Below, in pieces: positions 1 through 11,914 of a stretch of 64,000 bases of DNA. How positions within the stretch are numbered: position 1 is the stretch's first letter; each line of letters begins with the position of its first letter. A program made the translations under genes and the position numbers. Below the pieces are notes generated by a model. That model was not told the DNA's origin and did no database searches. It saw only the letters and a program-made list of their open reading frames with translations. Origin of the DNA: Latrodectus hesperus (Eukaryota; Arthropoda; Arachnida; Araneae; Theridiidae); the NCBI GenBank assembly GCA_037975125.1, contig CM075857.1, positions 25,669,582 through 25,733,581 on the forward strand. Reading direction: 5' to 3'.

Positions 1-482
1 GTGCTATACACTGACTAATCGAAAGGGGATTTTCTTCTTTTAAAAACATATTGGCGTAAAATCTGTGTTTAATGATAACTGGAAAACTTCCTGTAGTTAA
101 GAATGTAAAAGAAAACCCACGCCTTTCGCTCATTAACCACATAAACATGCTTTTCCACTGCAACACACCACTACGTACAGCAAGTTGACTCAAGAAAAAA
201 AAAATTCCTGAATTTGATGGTCAATTTTACTGCTCTTCCACACTCAGTAGATCTTAACCACAAAATTATCTCATTTTTTGTTGGTTGTAAAATTGGAATG
301 AATGAAGATTCAATTCTGAAGATCAAAAAAATTATTCAACTGCAAACTTACCATACTTTATAAGAGAGAATTCATAATCTGCTAGGAAGAGATTGGATAA
401 TGCATGATTGGGGTGAATAGGTAAAGTGGATAAATATAATTTTGTTATTCAACGAAAGCAAAGTTAATAAAAAGAAATTTTT
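1..482. other. AT-rich non-coding stretch
   Basis: No supported gene. AT-rich sequence with poly-A and poly-T runs. On the minus strand, 352-381 has a good acceptor (CTCTTCCTAG) and donor (G|GTAAGTTTG) around a 30-base open segment, but it is too short to call. Confidence 0.6.
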
Positions 483-878
483 ATATTTGATAATCGAAAA
501 CCATTTATGCTTGATGTTTCGAAATCACCTGTTTTATTCTATCCTAGGGAAACTTGGACCCTAAATAAAGATACCCAACGACCACTGGATATGTTCGAGG
601 GAAAAATCCTCAAACTATCTTTTCAGAAAGAAGGACTTTGGAAAGTCCGATACAATTTTGAACTGTGCAGACTCCATAGACAACCGCAGGATTCATAAAT
701 CATCCATAGTAACTGATTAAAATGGCTTGGCCATGTTAGGAGAATTCCATTTGATAATCCCTCAAAAATCTTAACATTTAAAAAACCTGAAAGGTCCCGG
801 GCTAAGGGAAGACCACTTACTAGATAGTTAGATGATAAGGAAGGAGACCTATTATTCGAAAAATTATTAAATATTTAA
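483..878 (+). pseudogene. Non-LTR retrotransposon reverse transcriptase, decayed C-terminal end
   Basis: One reading frame from 483 to the TAA at 876 carries the typical end of a non-LTR (LINE) reverse transcriptase ORF2. Residues read ETWTLNKDTQRPLDMFEGKI, then KEGLWKVRYNFELCRLHRQP, then LKWLGHVRRIPFDNPSKIL, then RSRAKGRPLTR. These match, in order, the family pattern of SETWTL, an F-x-RK-IL block, a Y-N-x-EL block, a W-x-GHV-x-R block and a GRP-x-x-RW block. Three in-frame stops (TAA at 696, TGA at 714, TAG at 825) break it, with no net frameshift. The fingers, palm and endonuclease parts are absent upstream, so this is a 5'-truncated dead copy, as is usual for these elements. The exact clade cannot be assigned from the tail alone. 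Confidence 0.8.
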
Positions 879-1500
879 AGCCAATTAACCGTTTTGCAAC
901 TATATCTATATGCATTGTTTCCCAATTTTTGAATTAAAAGCTTTACTATAAAGAAATTCACTCTTATTAATTTAAAATGCTTAATGAGATTTTGTAATGT
1001 GTGAAATGTCATTTTTGTTTATTATGTGCAATGTGAAATGGCATATTTTTCTTCCCGTTTTCGAGCTTTATTATCTTTCTTCATCTTCCATTGCTATTGA
1101 GAATCAAAATCAATTAAGTTAGGTTGTTCAATGTTTTAGATGATGATAAAAGATGTTGATGCTTGGTTTTAGACGATAATAGCGTAAGTTAACATTTTGC
1201 TTAGAAATTATAAAAAGTTATTTGTAAAGGGAAGAAATTACAAAATAACTTTTATTTTGCGAAATTTTAAATTCATTCTTTATTAGAGTGTTCTAAACTA
1301 CTGATTTGAAATAGGATTTTGAATATTGATGCTCAGAATTTTTGCATTCTGCTGAAGGTTAAAGTGAACTACAACACACATTTTTTTATTTAAATCTGTT
1401 GAATTATATATAATCAGTCAGTGAAGATTTAACTTTTCCTTTGTATTTACGTTATAATTGATCAAAATTATTCTTTAATAGAAATTTTATTTTTGCGAAA
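879..1500. other. AT-rich stretch, nothing seen
   Basis: AT-rich sequence downstream of the retroelement remnant. I see no open frame, splice unit or repeat that can be supported. Confidence 0.6.
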
Positions 1501-1539
1501 AAATCTTTTTCAGTTGCCTATCCGAGTAAAAACGTCTCT

Positions 1540-2070
1540 AGAATAAAGGGTGGGACAAAAAATAAAATGTGTGGAGTGAAATCTTGGACTAAATTTATTT
1601 ATACACTGGTACGTGTGTTGGAGGAAAACCGGCCTGCAGTGTTCCTTTCGTGTTGTGCTTCGATCTGGGGAGCCATATCCACCGTCCGATGTCCGAGGGA
1701 GTTGGAAAGGAATTGTCGCCACCATTGCCCTGGCCACAGCCGTCGCTCATGAATGCGATTTTTATGAGGTCCTTTCTTTCTCGGTCACTGGTTTAAAAGA
1801 GGGCCTGAGCAAAAAATCCTTGTATAAAATGTTATTGGTCGTAAAAAACCTCCATGGCTCGCCTGGGAAACCGTGACAAAACTCTCAAGACATCTCTGCC
1901 GCCTGGCGCGCTTCCCCAAGTAATGGTTCCTTGTGCGGCGGCTGTTCGTAATTGCTCTATTCACCTTCTCCACCAACACAATCATTGCTGAGACGGATTG
2001 CGGCCTTCCACCCCCCTCCAGATAGTCTCCAAATTTACTGGTTCCATGCAAACAAACTGCAGCAGCCGAG
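1540..2070. promoter_or_regulatory. GC-balanced island, candidate regulatory element
   Basis: The base composition changes sharply here from AT-rich flanks to a mixed sequence with CpG dinucleotides (for example GCCGCCTGGCGCGCTTCC near 1900). Short open frames overlap on both strands (1567-1876 +, 1510-2051 -) but share no recognisable domain and cancel each other as evidence. Such islands recur through the window and are best read as conserved non-coding regulatory DNA. Function is inferred only. Confidence 0.35.
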
Positions 2071-2224
2071 TAAAACCTACTTAGAAATTAAAAAAAAAAA
2101 TAAATTCATTATGAAGCTTATTAGTTTCAAGAGAACCTCTCAAGGTGATTAAGCCTCTGTGTGTCATGAATATTATTACATAAACTATCACTAGGAGAAG
2201 ATATGTAGATAAATTACGTTAAAA

Positions 2225-2600
2225 GATATGTTAAAAGTGGTAGAATGGTTCGTTAAGACGTTCGCTCTCTTATCGGAAGGTACGGAATTCCTACCCAGTC
2301 GATGATCTGTCGTGTTCTCTAATGGCGGCTAGGGTGCATTAAATATGTCATGGCCACAATGTCCACATGTGAAATGATACCTTTTGGGGTGGCAGACCAA
2401 GGCTTAGGGTCTTCTGTTTGGTTTTTGCTTCTAAAATACGAAGATTTCTTTCGGGACTATGATGGCACAACCAAATTGTTACCATGCGATCAAGTGACAT
2501 ACATCACTTCAAGGGCGGAAGGCGACAGGGGCGGAAGTGACATCACTTCCGCCCCTATCGGGATGAAATTTAGAAATCCTAGAAGAGAGAGCCAAGCTTT
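2225..2600 (+). mobile_element. tRNA-derived SINE, degenerate
   Basis: A tRNA-like head starts near 2230. The A-box-like TGGTAGAATGG is at 2238-2248, followed by CGTTAAGACGTTCGCTCTC, a typical tRNA-derived SINE core, and a degenerate B box (GGTACGGAATTCCTACCC) at 2279-2296. The spacing between boxes fits an RNA polymerase III internal promoter. A tRNA-unrelated body follows to about 2600 and contains the perfect hairpin described separately. The B box is mutated, so the copy is probably silent. The 3' limit is uncertain. Confidence 0.55.
2523..2560. repeat. GC-rich perfect inverted repeat (hairpin)
   Basis: Arms AGGGGCGGAAGTG (2527-2539) and CACTTCCGCCCCT (2544-2556) are exact reverse complements around a 4-base loop ACAT. 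CGA and TCG extend the stem after one mismatch. Each arm contains CGGAAGTG, an ETS/GABP-type core, and a GC-box-like GGGGCGG. It lies inside or at the edge of the SINE body. Confidence 0.95.
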
Positions 2601-2660
2601 ATATAACAACAATAATATGTTAAAAGGTGACACTATTTTCAAAGAGCTTTTATTTTGGAA

Positions 2661-5600
2661 TTACTGAAATAAAATGGCCAAATTTTTCTAGATTATAATT
2701 TAAAAATAATATAAAATTTATGATGGAATAGATAATTACACAGAATATTTGAAGTTAAAGTTTTATATTTTTTGACTAACTATATAAAATATTCAAAATT
2801 TACCCTATAAAAATAAATGGAATAAAACTCGCATAATGTGAGACAATTTTTGCAATTTGTATGCGTGCTTGTGCTTCTTCACCTACACAGCTTATTTCTC
2901 TAAGAGGGAAAACTACAAGATGCAGATGAATCTTTGAAAGAAGAAATTTATTTTTAACAAAGAGAAATGTGTGGAATATTGTTTTTATTTTAAGAAAGAG
3001 AGAGAGGGCAACTATACAGTAACTGCTTTACGCTTGAGTATAAACTGTTGAACTTTATTAAAGAGATAATTTTTCTAAGCAGTCTTAAGTGATATATACA
3101 TTATTAAGTAAAATAATATTTGGGGCTTTCTTGTTACAGGTTTTGATAGTTTCTGAAATATATTGATATTTATTGAAAATTAAGAAAACTTGTGTTTGTA
3201 TTTACTGACTATGAAAGAGAAAGGGATATCTTATACAAAAGTTTCAGTAAATTAGCTTTTGATTTTTTTTTGTGTAAATAATATTAATACTTACAGTAAT
3301 AAAATAATGGAAATCATTCATTTTATCGTGTGTTATTGCGTTGAATACTTAAGAAAACTTTACATTTTTCGGTAATCATTCTTTTGTGTAATTTAAATCA
3401 GTAGTCAGTCTCTCTCTCTCTTTTTTTTTCCTCCAAATGTTTTTTAAAACAGATCGAAAATTTTAAGATTTGTGAATATAAGTGGGTATAGAATTGCAAA
3501 TTTGATATCAATTTCTTATTCGATCACTTTCCTTGTAAGTGAAATCATTGATATTTCAATATGTTGACTGTAATCAAACCATGGAGCAGGCTGCTCATTT
3601 ACCTAAAGCAGTGGTTGTCACCTTCGGCCTTAGAACGGCCAGCTGAAGTCTCACGAAGTGGAGTGCGAGTGTCTTATACCATTGGAAGTGAAGAAATATT
3701 TGGTGCAAGAAATTCAAATACAACTGTAGCGAGATCATTAGGAATCAAGAAACATGATCCTTCTCTTAAAAGTCAGTCTATTCAGTTAAATTTGCACTCT
3801 TACTGGGGAGATTTCCGAAAACAATTTGACTTCGCATTCTGCTCTTGAAGGATTCTGCAAAAAATTCAAGTATTTTGTTTATACTACCCTAATAGCCTAT
3901 TAGCAATATGTTTTTATTTGTTGACAGTAAACAATGTTTAGAGCATTATTTATAAAAAAACTCAAATGGGATAACTTATTAATTAAGAAACTACTTCAGT
4001 TGAGTTGTTTTATAAATAATTAATACTTTTTGCTTAAGATAGTAGCATTTTATTAAATGGACAAACCCTTTTTAATTACTTTTTTATGTAAGATAGTTAA
4101 AATTCCAAGTCTTTCTTCTCTCGCTATTATAACTTATTAATAATAATAATTTGAAATTGTTAAAAATTACATTTGCTGACATACTTTGTGGTCAACATGG
4201 ATTTATTTATATTATAATAACATTTTGCAGTGGTATTTTTACCGAGAATGAGTTAGAACAATTGAATGATTCGTCATTGATCCATTTTTTTTTTTTACAA
4301 AGAATGTTGCTATAATGCCTTTTGGAAGAAAAGAAGGTATTATTTTAAGAATTGTTTGCTTGAGTAATGGAATGCAACGGGAAGGCAGAGTCTATTCCCC
4401 CCCTCCATTCAGACATGATTAGAGGAAAAGTAAAAAAATCAATGAAGATCTCGCTTACAAAAATTAGCATTCTTATAGATATTGTGGAGTAGCTTCCTAT
4501 TTTTATGTCCTATTATTCAGTATTATTCATGATACTATTTCTAAGTTTGGATCGGAAGGTGAGCGCTTGACTGAAATATCTAGTAAATGTCTCCCAACAT
4601 TGCGATACATCATTAACACTATAAACTTAATTTTATTGAGATAAAATTTACTTAATACATATCTGCAGAATAAAAAATGATAAGAACTATAATGATCTTG
4701 TGTTTGTCTGTGTGATGACATTCACCGGCAAATTAAATTTTCATTCAATAAGATTATATATTTGATTATATGCTGTCAATCTAATATCAACTGAACTGCT
4801 TCTTTAAAGAGATGATATACGTCTAATTAAAAAATTCTAGAGTACGCTCTGTGATAAAGCATAAAACTGCAAATAAAAAATAGTAATATTATCTTAATAT
4901 GCTTAATTTGTAGAATTGCACTGTATATTCATACCTTAGCGTCATTCTTTTCAGTATTTTTTCCCCTTGACTTCATAAATAGTTAAACATTAGAATTACA
5001 GACTGAACACTTTGCTTTGTATTGATTTACTTCCATTACATTTTTCTTCTAAATTGATCAATAATTCAAGACGATTTTTCTTAGTTTTCTCTGAATGACT
5101 GCTTTATTTAACTGTATTTTAAATAAGTATTGTGTGTGTATATATATTGCTTTAAATTAGCTCTTATCTAAGAGAATAACTTCTTTAATATTTCCTGAAT
5201 ATAGTTTCAAGACAGTTCGTCAAAAGACAGCAATTATCCTTACTTTTCAGCATTAATAATGAAGCATCGAAAATATCTTCTATTGGACCATGAGCTTCGA
5301 AGAAGTAATGGAGAACTAAAGTTTTTTAAACGCACAAAGCAAAAACTTTAACTAAACACAAATAAAATTTTTGATTTGTTTGTTGCCACGAAAAATTAAA
5401 CTTTAAACTCCTGCCTTGTTAATATGACGTAATAATTTTCATTTTCTAATCGACTAATAATTGATTTGTCATCTGCGATACTCTTTAGAGGTTATTTACT
5501 TTATTAGACGTTAGATATTTAAAATAACTTCAGAAAGTAAAACTAAGAATCAAGTGATGCTTACGTGCCTGCTCTATGACATTTGTTTATATACATGCAA

Positions 5601-7235
5601 AAATTATATATCTGCGGACACTACTTAATAAAAGCTTGATATTATCATATTATTTTCTCATTTTTTTATGCAAAATTCAATTATTTTTCATTTTATACTG
5701 TTCACAGTGCCTTTAATTGTTATCTATTTCCTTTATTTTTGTTAAGTTTTCATAATTTTTGTTTATGTGAAAAATTATTAGAAAACTTAACTTTTTTCTT
5801 ACAAATTTATAATTTTTTCTTAGAAATTTTTTTATTTTTTTATTATTATTAAATTTATTAATTTATTATTAAAGCCTTAGTTTTATTTTACTACTATAAT
5901 AAATGTTTTTTTAAAATTTCATGCTTTTGCTGTACATATAAGAATAACATTTTGTGCTTTAAAAAAATTATTTCTGTGTATTAAATTTTTAACAATAATA
6001 ATAATCTAATGAAATTTGCAATTAATCTTAATTCTGTAATGACACGTTCATTGTTCAGTAACATTATTTTATTTTGAATGTAATTTATAGTAGTTATATC
6101 GGGTTTATAATGATTAAAAATTCTATTTTTCTCTTTTTTCATTTACAATTTGAAATAGGCACTTTCTGACTATCTGCTAAATAAATCTCAGAATGTGTTG
6201 TTAATGTGTTTAACAATAGGAATTCTCAATTTTTTATTTGCAATAAATTACAATCAAAAATTTAAATATTTGAATTAACATTTTTTTTCTTCGTGTTTCA
6301 TTAATGAAATTATATGCGAAAAGAATAATCTCGGTTATGAGTTATAAATAAATTCAATAAACCATTTTTTAATAAATTGAAAAACAATAAAAATAGTTTT
6401 TCGTATTTAATTATTTTGAAAATAATTTTTACATATTCATGTCATTCTTCACAAAAATCATATAATTTTTTTTTTTTTTTTTGAATATTAAAAAAGGGAA
6501 TATTCAGTATATCATTAACATTGACAAGCTATTCTTTTTTAATTTTTTCTGAAGTTTGACACATTCAGCAAAGTCAATATATTTATTCAAAGTAAAATTC
6601 AGTTAGATGTCTTTTTACAAAACTCCTAATTTTTTTAAAAAATTTATTTCTATATAATATTATTGAGTGAAAGTTTTGTTTTGCTTAGTAGTTATTAAAA
6701 TTTCCAGATTTAGGGACACATCTATTTTGGAATTAAATTTCTTAAATAAAAAACTAGCTCTTTATCTTTTATTCTTTTTAGAAATTTTATATTTTTGAGA
6801 TTTTAAATAAAAAAATATTTCACTTCAACTATTTTAATAATATTTGTATTCTTATTTAATTTAAAATATTAGATATTAGAAGTAGAATAAAAAATGCATA
6901 ATTTATAATTCTTAACATTTAAATCAGTTATAAAAGGATTTTGCCTGTTATGAATGTGTTCAATGCTTATTTTTTAAGCTGATATTTTGATAACGTATTT
7001 TTTATTTTATGTATAAAACTGCATTTTTATTATTATTTTGAATTTTATTACTATATTTATATTGTTGAAATAATTTTCTTTTGATATCAGCATCTATGTT
7101 AATTTAAAAAAAGTTCTAAAAACTATTAACACGAACAGGAATCAATGCAGTTATTTAAATTAATGCTGTATTTGTCAAAAATTTTACCATTAATAAATGG
7201 AAAATTTTATTTACAATAATTAAAATAAAAACTTC
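2661..7235. other. Long AT-rich non-coding stretch
   Basis: Very AT-rich, with long poly-T and poly-A runs and a (TC)n tract at 3409-3420 followed by poly-T. A somewhat more balanced patch at 3560-3840 holds a 95-codon frame without recognisable domains, and starts near a CAGTGGTTGTCACC segment that vaguely resembles hAT transposon ends. Nothing firm is seen. Confidence 0.55.
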
Positions 7236-7329
7236 GCTAGTCTGAAGAAGGCATTGGTCTTAGAAACATGTCAGAAGGACATTCAATGCAGTTAATTGAA
7301 TTAGAAAGTAAATATACTTTTATGAACAT

Positions 7330-7990
7330 TTGTATGGGTGAAATGGACGGCGGAGTGCCAAGCAGGGAAGCTAAGTAGCCGGCGCGCTCCATCCATCACT
7401 ACAATTTGCTCTTGTGTGTCGCCATATTCATTCATTTGTTATCCTCCTCAGAGTGATCATCAGAGGTCTCTTTGTGACGCCCACAAAGAAAATACAATGA
7501 AACTCATGTCGCAGTCCATCATGGGACTCTATCACGAATATGAAAGCGCGCCTTTCTTCCTCCCACCCGCGCAAAAAAAGAAGAGGAGATGATGATTTAC
7601 TGGGAAATACGATCGTAAATACAAATCGCGTGCATCCTTATCTCGTATTAACTTCATGGTGCTCCGGACAGAAGAATGATCCGGCTGATCGCCACTGGTC
7701 ATAAGTTGCACGGATATGTCCGGCCACGATACGAATCAGTTTTTGGGGAAAGCTTATTTGTTCGTTTCGGTGGCTGTCGTTATCCTGGAGAAATGACTAT
7801 TTAGATAGGAACTTGTAATAATATAGAAATGATCGGACCTCTCGAAGGCAAATATTTGAGGACCGAAGCTCTCTTTTGGAGCTTTCATTTCGTGCTCTGA
7901 AAAGCAAACAGGATCTCATGTCTTATTGTTTTACTCGTGCGCCCTCCCCCGAAACCTCTCCCACTAGCAAAAGACCCGTGCGTCATCTTC
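7330..7990. promoter_or_regulatory. GC-balanced island, candidate regulatory element
   Basis: CpG-containing mixed-composition segment between AT-rich flanks. It includes the palindrome TACGATCGTA (7606-7615 region), a GGCGCGCTCC block near 7380 and TGATCATCAGAGG near 7457. The 84-codon frame at 7338-7592 has no recognisable domain. Regulatory role is inferred from composition and its place in a series of similar islands. Confidence 0.35.
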
Positions 7991-8048
7991 GTTTCAGAAT
8001 TTTAATTTTTTTTCTTTAGTAGTTATTGCATAATTAAAAGAAAACTTA

Positions 8049-8400
8049 CCATTTGAATCATTTTCCCTATTCTCTCCTAATTGAGCCTTATGTACTGTAT
8101 TAGTTATTTAATCCATATTGCCGTTGGAATCATTTTGTCTGTCCTCAGCATAACTCGGTGCTGTTTTTGTGACTCAGTGAGAATCTTGCCCATTTGAATC
8201 ACTTTCTCTGGCCTCAGCACAACTGAGCCTTCTGTGCTGATTAGTGACTTCATCAAACACTTGCTCATTTAAATCATTTTCTTCTTTCCTTATTGTAACT
8301 GGGTTTGTGACTGAATCAAAAACTTGGGATGCAAATCCTTTTTTTTTTATTACTCAGCTGTTTGTACTGTATTTGTGACTTAATTCTAGTTCATTTTTGA
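8049..8400. repeat. Diverged tandem repeat, about five units of 62-74 bases
   Basis: Units begin near 8049, 8121, 8189, 8264 and 8326. Each starts with a variant of CCATTTGAATCATTTTC, continues with CCTCAGCACAACTGAGCC-like sequence, then TGTGACTxAxTCA and ends in CTTG. Unit spacing drifts (72, 68, 75, 62 bases), as expected for an old minisatellite. The array stops about 110 bases before the exon candidate at 8510. Confidence 0.6.
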
Positions 8401-8509
8401 TTCTTCGGGGGAGAAATGATAAGTACTTGTTTTTTACTGGATTTGAAAGCTATTGACTGTGAAACTATGTTTGACGATGTAAATGTGCTGAAAGGCCTTT
8501 TTCTTCCAG

Positions 8510-8587
8510 GTCACAAAGAGAAGCGGATCCGGCGGGGCAGCAGCAGTGAAAGAGAATTTGATGAAGGCATTCGACTCTGTATCGTGG
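8510..8587 (+). CDS. Candidate internal coding exon, unidentified protein
   Basis: A strong acceptor (CCTTTTTCTTCCAG, AG at 8508-8509) and a good donor (GTAGGT at 8588-8593) bound 78 bases of GC-balanced sequence in AT-rich surroundings. The frame after two carried bases is open and reads HKEKRIRRGSSSEREFDE followed by GIRLCIV. It has a basic patch, a serine run and an acidic patch, as in a nuclear regulator, but no named domain. It starts and ends in phase 1, so it is a symmetric exon that could be skipped without shifting frame. A second frame is also open. I do not recognise the gene. It could be an alternative 5' exon of the gene whose start exon is at 37603. Confidence 0.4.
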
Positions 8588-8593
8588 GTAGGT

Positions 8594-9600
8594 AGCCGAG
8601 TGACTTTTGCTTAAATTAAAAAATACCATTATATGACTTGTTATTTAAATAACAATGAATTTTGTTTTTGACCATATAGCTAACCAGAAAGCTCAAATTG
8701 GTATTCTGTCATCGCACAAAATGTTTCATTTCTTTGATTTCTATTTAATTAACAAAAATAACTCTTGTTATCCAATACAAAATATAAAAGTTATAGTATT
8801 TCATCTGTTTATTTAGGCTTTGTTTTCGAAATTTAACTTAGAAAATACTGAATGGCGCAATCATTTTTATAGAACAGACAATCTTATTAACGATTTGTGA
8901 TTCCTTAAACTTTTGATGTCAGTAGATTTGTCACGAAAATGAATAATTACTCGTGTTACTATCAAATACTTGATTCTGCATCAGCTGTAAAAGGTTAAAA
9001 AGATAGGTAAAAAAATTATTGAACAATGAATGTTAATTGTTATATTAATCAATAAAAAACACACTATATTGTGTGAAATAATGATAACTTATTTTGCATA
9101 TTTCAAATAGTGTGATTTTATAAAACATTAATATTTTATCGAAGAATTCTGAAGTAGTGATCAATAATTATTAATTCATCTCAATATAAAAAGATTAACA
9201 ATTAAATTGTCACATATTGTTTTATAGAAATTGAAATAAAAATCATATAGAATGAAAAACTAAGGTTACTTGTCTAACTAGTGAACCTTAACCTGAAATT
9301 AGTGTATATAATTTTTAAGAGTATTTTTTTTATTTTATTTTATAGTGAGAAAACATAACATTCACCTTATATTATAAATTATATTCCATTAAAACAGAAT
9401 TTGTTTTCGAGCAGTTTTACTCATTAGTCACTGTTAATGAGATAGTACTCTTTAAAATTAAAATTATATTAAATTATAAATTCAGTTGTTGTGATTCATT
9501 TTTAATGAAAATCCTTTATTTATATAGAGAATTGAAAATACTGATCTCTAAAGTCCAGTCAGTTTTCTAATTTTAATCAAAAAAATTTTTAATTGAAAAT
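8594..9600. other. AT-rich stretch, nothing seen
   Basis: AT-rich sequence following the exon candidate, possibly intronic. No supported feature. Confidence 0.6.
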
Positions 9601-9639
9601 TAACTGAAGGCAAATTTAATCAATGACTGCTCTGCTTGG

Positions 9640-10400
9640 CAATGCGAAAGATATTTCGGGGGCAGGTTGATTGTGCGTACATTGTTTCCCTTCTAAAATC
9701 TGGATTGTAAATAATCTTCGCCAATGACCATCCGCCGCGTGTCGTACGAGAGAGGTCGGGGGTGGGTGTTAATTTACAGCGTCCAGTGGAGCAATATCGG
9801 ACCGGTCCCTCGATGTCCATTCTCGAAACGGAAAGAAAAAAAAAATCTCCGCGAGATTTATGACCCTTATGTCGGCGGATATGAAAGCCATATTTTTCAC
9901 GTGTCTCCTCGCGCCCGTAGACGTGATTGTCCGCGCGACTCAGTCGCTGGAAAAGCCATTGTTGCCTCTTTTGGTGCATTTGGCCACCCTATAACTACTG
10001 CTCGCCACTCCGGTTCTCCTTATTATTATGATCCTGCGTATGGACCTCTCTCTCTCTCTGGTCCATCCAGAAATTTCATTTCGGCAGTCGTGCAGCAGCT
10101 GGAGCTATATGCGTCTTTAGATAATGGGATTGGAGTCGACCGGTCACTCTTTAAAGGTTTACTGCTTTTTGCTCCTTGCACCCTATGTTTTTCTTTCTTC
10201 CGTTTTTATTCCGGGCCGTAACACCTTTTCCTAGGGTGCTCCGGCACTTGGCAGACCGTTATTGACCACTCGATAAGTATACGCTTTGCGAAAGAGCCCC
10301 ATATAATGAAGACCAGAGGATAAAGCCGGCTCTTTATGATAGAGAGCCTCGCGGACAGGTTACTTCAATGAATTGTTTGCCTCCCATGCACAATTCTTTC
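9640..10400. promoter_or_regulatory. GC-balanced island with the window's longest open frame
   Basis: A mixed-composition, CpG-containing island. The + strand frame 9724-10221 is open for 165 codons and the minus strand 9620-9979 for 119 codons, but neither shows a known domain and the two overlap. Visible motifs include TTTATGACCC (Cdx/Abd-B-like) near 9858, CACGTG (E-box) near 9899, AATGGGATTGG near 10124, and a (CT)n tract at 10047-10060. I favour regulatory DNA. A short coding gene cannot be excluded. Confidence 0.35.
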
Positions 10401-11914
10401 TCTTGTTTTGACGATTGAATTTCTTTTTCCAGTCGGAATGTTTATCTGTATCCAGTTAATACACCCTGAGCTGTTACTTCTTATTATGTTTTACTTTCAG
10501 CCATGTAAAATAATTATTCAGAAGGAAATATGTATTGCTTCTTTAATAATTATTATGATTATTGCCTATATTCATTCATCGTTCTCGTATTTACGAGGGA
10601 TTTTAGACCACGAATTTTAAAGCCATAACTTTGCAACAGGTATTTACGAATTTCATATCTGAGAAGAAGTAGTAGAATGGTATTTAAAATAAACCTTTTA
10701 ATTTAATAAAATTTTGATAATAGAAAGTTAGTAAATTGTAAGAACTTATAAAAATTAGAAAATTTTAACTAAAATGTCTTGAAATAAACATTTTTTTGTT
10801 AGACTAACAAAATGATTTTAACTAAAGTATTTTTAGTGAAACTCATTTTATGCAAATGATGTGTAGTTTGATAATAAAAAAGATACTTTTTCTGTACTCA
10901 GTTTAGACTTTTTCCTTCTCTTATTATTTAATGATGCATAAAAACCTGGAAAATTAAGTCGAGCAAACAGAACATAATGTTTTCGAGATAAATTAGATGA
11001 GGAAATTTCCAATTTTAATCTTTATCTATTCATTGGCAAAAATAGTAGAAATAAAAGTATTATGAATCTTGATGATTTTAATAATTTCTTTGTCAATTTT
11101 TTAAAGAATTTACGTTAGGTTTTCTATTCTGGTTCCTAATTATAGAACTTTTGAATAAATGCTTATTAGAGATGTAATTCATTTAAGTGTACTATGTATC
11201 TTGCGTTAATTTCTATGATCATTTTCTCTCACATTCTTAAGTAAATATATGGAATTGTTCGAGTGTTCGCATTCTTTTTCTAATTATTCCAATACTTTAT
11301 ATTGAAAACTTTCATTAAAAAAGTACAAACTCTTTTTTTTTTTACGTTTACTGATTTACTCAGCATTTAAGAAGAAAGAAAACTACTGCTCAATATCGTA
11401 GTTAAGTTGAAGAACTGGATGTAGTCAGTGTCGAACTTGTTTCAAGTAATTTCCTTTTAAAATATTTTTAGTAGAAAGTTAATGTGATGTTTCTTAACCA
11501 ATGAGTTTTCCCCCGAACTTCAGCATTTTGAAAGAAACTCTGAACCCTTAGGCTAAAAGACACAAGCTGTGCAAAAACTATTCTGTAATTTGGAACCAGC
11601 GAATCCATCCATTATTCATCGGCATTCCTCTTCGGTTTTAGTAATTTACACCGGGAACACACGGGAAAATAAAGATTATTCTGGAAAGTTTTCACTCTCT
11701 CATTACCGAAACGGAATGCCTTTCTCTTGGAGAAATGCTTCAAAAATTAATATTTATCTATATAAAAAAATTTTTCTCTTTTCATTTGCACCCAGTGCTC
11801 TTTTTCAAGCTTCTGCATTCACTGATTGCCTTCATTAAGAATTTTATTATATTTTTTAATCAGTTTTGTGTGCGAAAATTTTTTTACGTGAAAGAGTATT
11901 TGAAGAACCTGACT
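10401..11914. other. AT-rich stretch with one small mixed patch
   Basis: AT-rich, with a mixed-composition patch at about 11520-11720 and no convincing gene. Acceptor-like pyrimidine tracts occur near 10432 and 10500 but no exon can be built from them. Confidence 0.55.

Noticed and set aside
352..381. 30-base minus-strand segment between a good acceptor and donor
   Set aside because: Too short, AT-rich, and such acceptor-donor pairs arise by chance in 64 kb. No neighbouring exon was found.
3561..3848. 95-codon + strand frame
   Set aside because: No domain, no splice signals, and the start overlaps a possible transposon-end-like segment.
7240..7320. CTGAAGAAGGCATTGGTC followed by TTAGAAACATGTC, like the hairpin seen near ends of Penelope-type elements
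   Set aside because: No reverse transcriptase or endonuclease frame nearby and the match is only a loose pattern.
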